Source: JBHHXR01 sp046757205
GTDB taxonomy: Bacteria; Pseudomonadota; Alphaproteobacteria; Rhodobacterales; Rhodobacteraceae
DNA length: 11,914 nt
Direction: 5' to 3'
Assembly: GCA_046757205.1 (NCBI GenBank)
Contig: JBHHXR010000100.1
Coordinates: 1-11,914, forward strand
In this document: piece by piece, positions 6,043-11,914 of the stretch
Position numbering within the stretch: the stretch's first letter is position 1
Layout: each line of letters opens with the position of its first letter
Made by a program: the position numbers and the translations under genes
Notes under the pieces: generated by a model
Told to the model about the DNA's origin: nothing
What the model saw: the letters and a program-made list of their open reading frames with translations, nothing else
The model's database searches: none

Positions 6043-7392
6043 TCAGGGCAACTGCAGAACCGCCTCGAAACCGTCACGCCGGCCAAGGGCCGGCGAGCGC
6101 AGAATGAGCGCGCCTCCGCTCTGCTTCATGATGCGGTCGACGATCGACAGGCCGAGTCCGGACCCCGAAGCCGGCGTGTCACCGCGCGCAAATCTTTCGG
6201 TGAGTTCGCTGAGCCGGTCTGACGCCACGGCCGGTCCTGAACTGATCACATGGATGCTCCAATCGCTTTCGATAACCACTTCGATTGGCGTTTCGCCGTC
6301 GCCATGCAGGATCGCGTTTTCAAACAGGTTTCGAAGACAGATGGCCAGCGCATCGGGATCCATGGCCACGATCAAGTCCTGGTTCAGACGGTCTTCAATC
6401 TTGATTTCTGCAGCGTTTTCCGCGCGTTCCGCGAAATCCTTGATGACCAGATCGAGCACGGGCCTCATGTTTTCGCGGATCTTGTGCACGCCGGGCTCCG
6501 CATCGACGCGCGAGAGCTGCAGCAACTTGTCGGTGAAATCGGCCAGACGTTTCATGGTCGCTTCAATTTCCAGCGCGCGGTCGCGTCCGGGTCCGTCGAC
6601 CAGTTCGTTCTTGAGCCGTTGGACTTGCGCCAGCGCGCCGGCGATCGGCGTTCGCAATTCGTGCGCGCTGCTTGCGGAAAACGCGCGTTCGGCGTCCATC
6701 GCCGCCCGCAGGCGCTCCAGCAGGCGGTCGATGGCGTCGGCGATCGGGCGCAGTTCCGATGGCTGGTTGGCGATGTCCAGGCGGTCGAAATTCGTCCCGC
6801 CGCGCGCCGAGACCTGCAGGCTCAGCCGGTGCAGGGGCTCGACGATCTGACGGGACAGGTACAGGATCGCGAGCGCGGTCAACGGCAGCATGAGAAGCAA
6901 CGGCGTGAACAATGCCAGCGTGGCTTCCGCAATCGCCTCGTCGCGGTGCGAATCGGGTTCACCTACGATGAGCGACAAGCCGCTTTGCCGGTCCGTCATT
7001 GTATATGTCGTGAGATCATTCTCGTCCTCGAATCCCGCTTTGGTCATGTCGGGGAAATCGTATCTGTCGGCATCGAAGGAACGCAGCCGGACATTGCCGT
7101 CCCGGTCCCGCACCTCGAACGACAGAACACCGTCCTGGGTGGCTGTCAGGAAGCGAAGTTCCTCGTCCAGCTCCCGCGGGCCTTCGCTGTCGCTATCGTC
7201 GTCGCGGCCATCGTGGCCTTCCACTTCGCGAAGAACCAGCGGCATGAAGCGGCTGGCGGCAACGGACAGGTTTTCGCTGGTCATCTCGTCGATTTCGTGG
7301 ATGACGACGGACCGGGAAATTATCGCCGCGGTGACCCATAGGACCGAGACCAGCGCGGTTACGTAGATGATGAGTCGCAGTCTTACGGACAT
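6043..7392 (-). CDS. Sensor histidine kinase, QseC/PmrB-like
   Basis: Inner-membrane kinase of 449 residues, second gene of a regulator-kinase pair. Order: helix 1 (about 7-29), periplasmic sensor (about 30-157), helix 2 (about 158-180), HAMP linker (about 181-233), HisKA with SSAHELRTP (phospho-acceptor H244), and ATPase domain with N-box NLFENAILHG (N359) and GSGLGLSIV (410-418). The usual aspartate of the D-box (D-x-G-x-G) is replaced: VISSGPAV (382-389) has Ser384 there. The sensor has a strongly acidic stretch at residues 57-80 (HDGRDDDSDSEGPRELDEE), which could bind cations. The ATG at 7392 lies 11 bp after the regulator's stop with AAGAGAG upstream; longer in-frame starts would lie inside the regulator gene. 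It probably phosphorylates the adjacent regulator and responds to metal or redox conditions, the latter inferred from the neighbouring operon. Confidence 0.92.
   Translation of the reverse strand: MSVRLRLIIYVTALVSVLWVTAAIISRSVVIHEIDEMTSENLSVAASRFMPLVLREVEGHDGRDDDSDSEGPRELDEELRFLTATQDGVLSFEVRDRDGNVRLRSFDADRYDFPDMTKAGFEDENDLTTYTMTDRQSGLSLIVGEPDSHRDEAIAEATLALFTPLLLMLPLTALAILYLSRQIVEPLHRLSLQVSARGGTNFDRLDIANQPSELRPIADAIDRLLERLRAAMDAERAFSASSAHELRTPIAGALAQVQRLKNELVDGPGRDRALEIEATMKRLADFTDKLLQLSRVDAEPGVHKIRENMRPVLDLVIKDFAERAENAAEIKIEDRLNQDLIVAMDPDALAICLRNLFENAILHGDGETPIEVVIESDWSIHVISSGPAVASDRLSELTERFARGDTPASGSGLGLSIVDRIMKQSGGALILRSPALGRRDGFEAVLQLP
6077..6095. repeat. Strong 8-bp stem hairpin at the 3' end of the kinase gene
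   Basis: CGCCGGCC-AAG-GGCCGGCG is a perfect inverted repeat with a 3-base loop. It lies inside the last codons of the kinase gene, about 70 bp beyond the stop of the converging tetR gene. There is no T-run on either side. It could slow or end rightward tetR transcripts, or simply reflect GC-rich codon use (ALGRR). Confidence 0.4.
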
Positions 7393-7403
7393 ATGCTCTC
7401 TTT

Positions 7404-8060
7404 TCAGACCGGTACCTGGTAGCCCAGCCCTCTGACGGTTCTGATAAAATCCCTGCCCAGCTTGCGGCGCAGGCGGCTGACGTAGACCTCTACGGTGTTG
7501 CTTTCGACCTCGGCGCCGAACGCATACAGGGAATCCTCGATTTCCGGTTTGGAAACCGTGGCGTTGGGCTTGCGGGTCAGACGTTCCAGAACCGCCCATT
7601 CGCGGGCAGTCACGTCGACCTTGCGCCCCTCCTTCTCCACGTGGCGCAGGGAACAGTCTATGGATACGGCACCGAACTCCCGCACGGCGCTGGCGGCGCC
7701 GTTGTAGCGTCGCGCGACGGCGGCGACCCGGGCGCTGAGTTCGGCGAGATCGAAGGGCTTGACGAGGTAGTCGTCCGCACCCTTGTTCAGCCCCTCGATG
7801 CGCGAGGAAATCTGATCGTGCGCCGTGATGATGATTATCGGCGTGTCCGTTCCCCGGCCCCGGATCTCCCCGAGCAGATCCATGCCGCGCCCGTCGGGCA
7901 GCGACATGTCGAGCAGGATCAGTTCGTAGTCAACCACCGACAGGGCGTCGCGCGCGCCTTCCAGCCTTTGGGTCCAGTCCACGCCATGCCCGTCCGCCGC
8001 GATGTGGTCGCGAACGGCAATACCTATCACGTGGTCATCCTCAATAAGCAACACGCGCAC
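7404..8060 (-). CDS. OmpR-family response regulator, QseB/PmrA-like
   Basis: DNA-binding response regulator of 218 residues. The receiver domain (1 to about 115) carries the acidic pair D8/D9, phospho-acceptor D51 in LLLDMSLPDG, T79 in IIIITA and K101 in LVKPFD. The winged-helix output domain (about 125-218) has the OmpR/PhoB pattern, including VTAREWAVLERL, SNTVEVYVSRLRRKLG and the closing IRTVRGLGYQV. The start codon is GTG at 8060, preceded by AAGGAG nine bases upstream. It is the first gene of the pair with the kinase and diverges from the DUF2271/PepSY/ApbE operon, so the shared upstream region is its probable target. Family members bind tandem half-sites; I could not pick out a convincing pair here. 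Confidence 0.95.
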   Translation of the reverse strand: MRVLLIEDDHVIGIAVRDHIAADGHGVDWTQRLEGARDALSVVDYELILLDMSLPDGRGMDLLGEIRGRGTDTPIIIITAHDQISSRIEGLNKGADDYLVKPFDLAELSARVAAVARRYNGAASAVREFGAVSIDCSLRHVEKEGRKVDVTAREWAVLERLTRKPNATVSKPEIEDSLYAFGAEVESNTVEVYVSRLRRKLGRDFIRTVRGLGYQVPV

Positions 8061-8103
8061 GGACCTATTCTCCTTGTGCGGCCACTACGCTCCAATCCTT
8101 GCA

Positions 8104-8151
8104 CCAACCTGAACAAAAATCACCGATTACTTAAGGCCGGTGTCAGGTTGG
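8104..8151. promoter_or_regulatory. Composite inverted repeat between the divergent regulator and DUF2271 operons
   Basis: CCAACCTGA (8104-8112) pairs perfectly with TCAGGTTGG (8143-8151). Inside it, CACCG (8121-8125) pairs with CGGTG (8138-8142), which directly abuts the outer right arm. This gives a 9-bp stem, an 8-base one-sided bulge, a 5-bp stem and a 12-base loop containing CTTAAG. Its place between two divergent genes suggests an operator or leader structure, not a terminator. The reader protein is unknown; the divergent response regulator is the obvious candidate. Confidence 0.5.
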
Positions 8152-8267
8152 CGTTCTAAGTTGCCGCAATGACAACGCCCCCAGCCGTCAGTGACACTGG
8201 CCGATCGACCGTCATCGCGCGGTTCACGCCCAAGGACGGCGAAACGGAACAAGGAAGGACTACAAGT

Positions 8268-8741
8268 ATGAATACAGCGTTGAAGGTAGCGTCGCTGGTT
8301 GCGGCTCTTTCGCTTGGCAGCCCCGTCTCGGCGGCCAAGGCACTTTCGATCACCACGGCGATGGCCTCTTACAACGGCAACCGCGCCTACGCGGTGGTCT
8401 ATATCGTCGATTCGAGGGGAAAATACATCGGCACGATCTACGCGGCGGGACAGCGCGCCAAGTATTTCAGCCACATGTCCAGATGGCATCGCATGTTCTC
8501 GCGCTCCGGTCGCGGGGTGGACGGAACGACGGGCGCCAGCGTCGGGTCGGGCCAGTCATTTTCGACGACCATGAACATTCCCGACACATTGATCAATGCC
8601 GGTTACGTCCTGCGCATCGAGACCGTGGTCGAGAACCAAAGGTACTTTCCCAAGGATGTTTCGATCCCGATCGACAACGCGCACAACGGCAAGATCGTTT
8701 TCGGCAACGGTTACGTCGATACGGCAATAATCAAGTACTGA
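8268..8741 (+). CDS. Exported DUF2271 protein with a candidate flavinylation motif
   Basis: Small periplasmic protein of 157 residues. The ATG at 8268 follows AAGGAAGGA with good spacing and opens a Sec signal peptide (MNTALKVASLVAALSLGSPV, cleavage near SAA at 21-23); an in-frame ATG at 8169 would bury that signal and has no comparable ribosome site. The body fits the DUF2271 family: YAVVYIVDSRGKYIGTI, then KYFSHMSRWHR, then GVDGTTGAS, then RIETVVENQRYFPKDVSIPI. The segment D85-G86-T87-T88-G89-A90-S91 matches the D-x-x-[ST]-G-A-[ST] pattern to which ApbE attaches FMN, with Ser91 as the expected acceptor. I recall DUF2271 being named among ApbE-associated domains in genome surveys. It is first in an operon with a PepSY flavoreductase and ApbE, so it is probably the periplasmic electron acceptor. 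Final acceptor unknown. Confidence 0.85.
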   Translation: MNTALKVASLVAALSLGSPVSAAKALSITTAMASYNGNRAYAVVYIVDSRGKYIGTIYAAGQRAKYFSHMSRWHRMFSRSGRGVDGTTGASVGSGQSFSTTMNIPDTLINAGYVLRIETVVENQRYFPKDVSIPIDNAHNGKIVFGNGYVDTAIIKY

Positions 8742-8750
8742 GTTCTTCCG

Positions 8751-10985
8751 ATGTGGCGTAACCTGCACTCCCTGCCGGGAATATTTTCACTGCTGCTGAT
8801 CGCGTGTCTTGCGGTCAGCGGGGCCATGCTGGCATTCTTTCCGGTTCGAAACGACCTTGCCGCCGAGGTTCAGCCGACGAACGCGCTGAGCGTGGCCGAC
8901 GCTGTTGCGGCCGTCACCCAAAAACACGCGGATATCGACACGCTGACTAGAACCCCGTCCGGCAGCCTTGTACTGAATTACTTCGATGCCGAAGGGATGC
9001 CGCAGCGCGGCTTTGTCGATGTCCGATCCGGCGCAATACTCAGGCCGGTTGCACAGGGTCCGTCGTTCTACGGCAGCCTGAAGACGTTTCACCGTTCGCT
9101 TTTCCTGAACGAATGGGGGCGCTGGGTGGCCGCGTTCGGGGCTGCGATGTTGGCGTTTCTTTCGCTGAGCGGCCTGTTCCTGATGGCCGCGAGGATGGGG
9201 GGATGGACCAGGTTGTTCGACCGGCCGCGCGGTAACTGGTCGGCCCGGATTCACACGATTCTGGCGCGGCTGGCCATCGTGCCGCTTGTGTTGTCCGCTT
9301 GCACCGGCATCTATATCGCCCTGGCCGAGTTCGCGATAATTCCGGTGACCAAGGCCGAACCCGCGGCGTTTCGGGAAAGCGCACCGAACATGACGCCTGT
9401 CGCCCCCGGTTCGTTGCACGGGCTGGCGGAGATACCGCTATCCTCGCTCCGCGTCCTGACATTTCCGATCCCCGGCGACAGTTCCGACATCTTCACCGCC
9501 AGGACGAATTCGGGCATCCTCTTGATCGACCAGGCAAATGGCGACGTGCTGGAACGCGTGCCATACACCGTTTCGGAGCGCGCTTACGGGTGGATCTACG
9601 CGATGCACACCGGTGTCGGCATGGCCTGGATGGGTGTGATTCTGGCGCTGGCCTCGCTGAGCGTTCCGGCGATCGGCCTGACCGGTGTCGCAATCTGGCT
9701 GAAACGGACGCGCGGCGGAAACAGGCGCATCAAGGGAAACGCACCGGCGGCGCTGGCCGACATCGTCGTGCTGGTCGGTTCGGAGAGCGGCGCGACATGG
9801 GGATTTGCGCGGTCGCTGCACCGGGACGCGACGGCATCCGGATTCGCGGTTCACGTGGCGCCGATGAACGCTTACGGCGACCATTATCCCAATGCCACGG
9901 CGTTGCTGTTTCTTACGTCGACCCACGGCAATGGCAGCGCGCCGGGAACGGCGGATAGGTTTTTGCAGCTGCTCGCCAGGCAGGAACGCAAACCCTTCTG
10001 GTCCTTCGCCGTGCTTGGCTTCGGTGACCGGGCATTTCCGCAATTCTGCAAGTTCGCGAAGGATCTGGACCTTGAACTGGAGAGCCACGGCTGGAAGCGT
10101 CTGCTTCGCCCGGCTTTCATCAACCGGCAATCGACCCAGGCCTTTGCCAACTGGGGAAACGAACTGGCGGCCGCGCTGAATTCGGACTTCAAGCTGAGTC
10201 ACGCGATCCAGTTGCCGAAAACCCGGCGGCTGACGCTGGTCGAACGGCGGGTATACGGAACCGAGGTACAGGCCCCGACGGCCGTGTTGAAATTCAGCTT
10301 TGACGGGGGCGGCGGGTCGTCATTCCTGGACAGGATTGTCGGTCGGGACGGCAAGTACCCACGCTTCGCGCCGGGTGATCTGCTGGGAGTGGTGCCGCCT
10401 TCCGGGACCGCGCCGCGCTTCTATTCCGTGTCCTCGCTGCCGTCGAACACCGAGGTCGAGATATGCGTCAGGAAGCGCCTCGGCGGCGAGTGTTCGACGT
10501 ATCTCCATGAGCTTGAAATCGGCGGCCGGATCGAATGCTTCGTCCGGAGCAACCCCGATTTCCGCCCGTCGCCGGGGCAAGCGCCGGTCATCATGATCGG
10601 GGCCGGAACCGGAATCGCGCCGTTCATGGGAATGATTCGCGACAATCGCCGCCGGCGCGACATCCATCTTTTCTGGGGCGGCCGCGACCCTTCATCCGAC
10701 TTTCTTTATGAGGATACCCTGAAGGCATGCCGCGAAGACGGGCGACTGACCACGCTGGCGACGGCGTTCAGCCGTACCGGCGCGTGCAGTTACGTTCAGG
10801 ACCGGCTGCGCGAGGAAGCCGGGCACCTGCGCGAGATGCTGCGCTGCGGGGCCTCGATCATGGTGTGCGGCGGCGATGAAATGGCGCGGGCGGTCATGGC
10901 GGAAATCGATGCCGTCCTCATGCCGCTCCATCTCAGTGTCGCGCGGCTGAAGCAGCACGGGCAATACTTCGAAGAAGTGTTCTGA
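8751..10985 (+). CDS. PepSY membrane domain fused to flavodoxin and NADPH-flavin (CysJ/P450-reductase-like) reductase
   Basis: A 744-residue transmembrane electron carrier. Residues 1 to about 320 are a PepSY-type module with helices near 10-30, 124-147, 170-195 and 288-317 and periplasmic PepSY segments between. His6, His113, His168 and His286 sit at or near helix ends as in heme-binding siderophore reductases of the FoxB type. Residues about 337-475 are flavodoxin-like: FMN loop GSESGAT (343-349), THGNGSAPGTADRF and VLGFGDRAFPQF. Residues about 490-744 form the FAD/NADPH reductase: RFYSVSS (556-562), GGECSTYL, pyridine-nucleotide site IGAGTGIAPFMG (616-627), FSR...YVQDRL (673-686) as in NADPH-preferring CysJ, CGGDEMARAV, and terminal Phe744. 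The likely path is NADPH to FAD to FMN to heme to the periplasm. It starts 9 bp after the DUF2271 stop with no clear ribosome site, so translation is probably coupled. It is a domain fusion, not a sulfite reductase subunit. Confidence 0.92.
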   Translation: MWRNLHSLPGIFSLLLIACLAVSGAMLAFFPVRNDLAAEVQPTNALSVADAVAAVTQKHADIDTLTRTPSGSLVLNYFDAEGMPQRGFVDVRSGAILRPVAQGPSFYGSLKTFHRSLFLNEWGRWVAAFGAAMLAFLSLSGLFLMAARMGGWTRLFDRPRGNWSARIHTILARLAIVPLVLSACTGIYIALAEFAIIPVTKAEPAAFRESAPNMTPVAPGSLHGLAEIPLSSLRVLTFPIPGDSSDIFTARTNSGILLIDQANGDVLERVPYTVSERAYGWIYAMHTGVGMAWMGVILALASLSVPAIGLTGVAIWLKRTRGGNRRIKGNAPAALADIVVLVGSESGATWGFARSLHRDATASGFAVHVAPMNAYGDHYPNATALLFLTSTHGNGSAPGTADRFLQLLARQERKPFWSFAVLGFGDRAFPQFCKFAKDLDLELESHGWKRLLRPAFINRQSTQAFANWGNELAAALNSDFKLSHAIQLPKTRRLTLVERRVYGTEVQAPTAVLKFSFDGGGGSSFLDRIVGRDGKYPRFAPGDLLGVVPPSGTAPRFYSVSSLPSNTEVEICVRKRLGGECSTYLHELEIGGRIECFVRSNPDFRPSPGQAPVIMIGAGTGIAPFMGMIRDNRRRRDIHLFWGGRDPSSDFLYEDTLKACREDGRLTTLATAFSRTGACSYVQDRLREEAGHLREMLRCGASIMVCGGDEMARAVMAEIDAVLMPLHLSVARLKQHGQYFEEVF

Positions 10986-11001
10986 AAGACCGGGAGGCAG
11001 G

Positions 11002-11914
11002 ATGTTCGGATTCCTGAGCCGCAAGAAGGAAGCCCCGCAGCCACCGGCAAAGCCGGCGGGCCGGTTTACGCTTTTCCACATCGCGGGCGAAACCATGGGG
11101 ACGCGGTACACGGTCTCGTTTGCCACCTCCGGAGAGCCCGACCAAGACCGGCTGAAGGCGGATGTTCACCAGGCCGTAGACCTTGTCGATCGCCAGATGT
11201 CGACCTGGAAACCCGACTCTCCGCTGTCGCAATTCAATCGCTCGACGCCCGGCGACTGGTTTTCCGTTCCGGCGGAGCTGGCGCATGTCGTCGACACCGG
11301 CCTTCGGATCAGCCGCAGCACGCAGGGCGCCTTCGACATGACGGTGGGCAGCGCCGTGAACCTCTGGGGTTTCGGGCCGGACGGAGGCCGGCAAGACGTG
11401 CCGACACAGCCCGAGGCGGATGCCGCCGGGGGCAGTTGCGGGTACGGCATGCTCGAAGTGAGGCACGATCCGCCGGCATTGCGCAAGGCCGGTGAATGCA
11501 GTGTCGACCTGTCGGGTATCGCCAAGGGCTACGGCGTCGATCGCATCGCCGAAACGCTCGAGGCCTCTGGCGTCACGGACTATCTGGTGGCCATCGACGG
11601 TGAACTGCGGCTGCGGGGGAGAAAGCCGGGCAACGAACCGCGGTGGGCGGTTTCCGTCGATGCCCCGGTCCACGGCCAGAAGCAGACGTGGGACATTCTT
11701 CTGCCGCCGGACGGGGCGCTCGCGACTTCCGGCGATTACCGGCGTGTGTTCTCCGACGGCGGCAAGGCGTACGCGCACAGTATCGATCCGGCAACCGGCC
11801 GCCCCGTTGACAATGATATCGCCTCGGTCACCGTCTTTCATCGCGACTGCATGATGGCCGACGCCTGGGCGACGGCGCTGCTCGTCAAGGGCTCGCATGC
11901 CGGTGTGGTGCTGG
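11002..11914 (+). CDS. apbE: FAD:protein FMN transferase ApbE (3' end beyond the window)
   Basis: 304 codons are present and the gene runs off the right edge without a stop. ATG at 11002 follows GGGAGG with close spacing, 16 bp after the reductase stop. ApbE hallmarks appear in order: ETMGTRYTV (30-38), MSTWKPDSPLSQFN (66-79), GAFDMTVGSAVNLWGFGP (109-126), VDLSGIAKGYGVDRIA (168-183), DYLVAIDGELRLRG (193-206), ATSGDYRRVF (241-250), YAHSIDPATGRPVDND (257-272) and MMADAWATALL (284-294). The enzyme uses FAD and Mg2+ to attach FMN by a phosphoester bond to Ser/Thr in target motifs; the DUF2271 protein two genes upstream carries one. The N-terminus (MFGFLSRKKEAPQPPAKPAG) has no hydrophobic signal segment or lipobox, unlike most ApbE proteins, which are exported lipoproteins. 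No better upstream start is visible. Confidence 0.95.
   Translation, partial: MFGFLSRKKEAPQPPAKPAGRFTLFHIAGETMGTRYTVSFATSGEPDQDRLKADVHQAVDLVDRQMSTWKPDSPLSQFNRSTPGDWFSVPAELAHVVDTGLRISRSTQGAFDMTVGSAVNLWGFGPDGGRQDVPTQPEADAAGGSCGYGMLEVRHDPPALRKAGECSVDLSGIAKGYGVDRIAETLEASGVTDYLVAIDGELRLRGRKPGNEPRWAVSVDAPVHGQKQTWDILLPPDGALATSGDYRRVFSDGGKAYAHSIDPATGRPVDNDIASVTVFHRDCMMADAWATALLVKGSHAGVVL

Noticed and set aside
6250..7341. Long plus-strand open frame (363 codons) opposite the histidine kinase gene
   Set aside because: It mirrors the kinase coding region, has no recognisable domain and no ribosome site. The kinase on the minus strand has complete H, N and G boxes.
8130..8135. CTTAAG as a PmrA/QseB-type regulator box
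   Set aside because: Only one half-site is present; no second CTTAA-like repeat occurs at the expected spacing of about 11 bp on either side.
8189..8199. Small inverted repeat CAGTG-A-CACTG upstream of the DUF2271 gene
   Set aside because: Five-bp arms with a one-base centre are too short to separate from chance in GC-rich DNA, and no promoter element lines up with it.
8751..10985. Sulfite reductase flavoprotein subunit CysJ
   Set aside because: The C-terminal half resembles CysJ, but the first about 320 residues are a PepSY membrane module, and no CysI or other sulfur-assimilation gene is nearby.

Overview
The window is GC-rich chromosomal DNA from a Gram-negative (diderm) bacterium. Outer-membrane barrel, LolA-like, QseBC-like and PepSY/ApbE protein types point to Proteobacteria, perhaps an alphaproteobacterium; that assignment is a guess from protein style and base composition. 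I see no RNA genes, insertion sequences, CRISPR arrays or phage genes. Coding density is high.

Left block (1-6008): a TetR-family repressor gene (5388-6008, +) diverges from a tightly packed minus-strand operon. In transcription order the operon encodes an exported LolA-like protein (5269-4475), two FtsX/MacB-type ABC permeases (4471-3251 and 3254-2025), their ATPase (2035-1277) and a porin-like outer-membrane beta-barrel (1353-103). Gaps are 3 bp or less, or the genes overlap, so they should act as one trans-envelope machine: ATPase plus permease pair in the inner membrane, a lipid- or lipoprotein-carrier fold in the periplasm, and a barrel in the outer membrane. The barrel gene carries an in-frame TAG at codon 273 and reads cleanly on both sides of it, so it is a one-codon pseudogene, a sequencing error, or a suppressed gene. 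A 6-bp-arm inverted repeat lies on the -35 and spacer of the tetR promoter. A separate perfect 14-bp palindrome lies just upstream of the LolA-like gene.

Right block (6043-11914): a QseBC/PmrAB-like two-component system (response regulator 8060-7404, then histidine kinase 7392-6043, both minus strand) diverges from a plus-strand operon. That operon encodes a small exported DUF2271 protein (8268-8741), a large fusion of a PepSY membrane domain with flavodoxin and NADPH-flavin reductase domains (8751-10985), and the FMN transferase ApbE (11002 to beyond the window end). I read this as an extracytosolic electron-transfer module. NADPH electrons would pass through FAD, FMN and membrane hemes to an FMN that ApbE attaches covalently to DUF2271 at a DGTTGAS motif. 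The two-component system probably controls it; the kinase has a strongly acidic periplasmic stretch that could sense cations. The ApbE start shows no export signal, which conflicts with a periplasmic target and deserves a check. The intergenic region between the divergent operons holds a composite inverted repeat (8104-8151).

The two blocks converge at about 6009-6042 and appear to be independent regulons.
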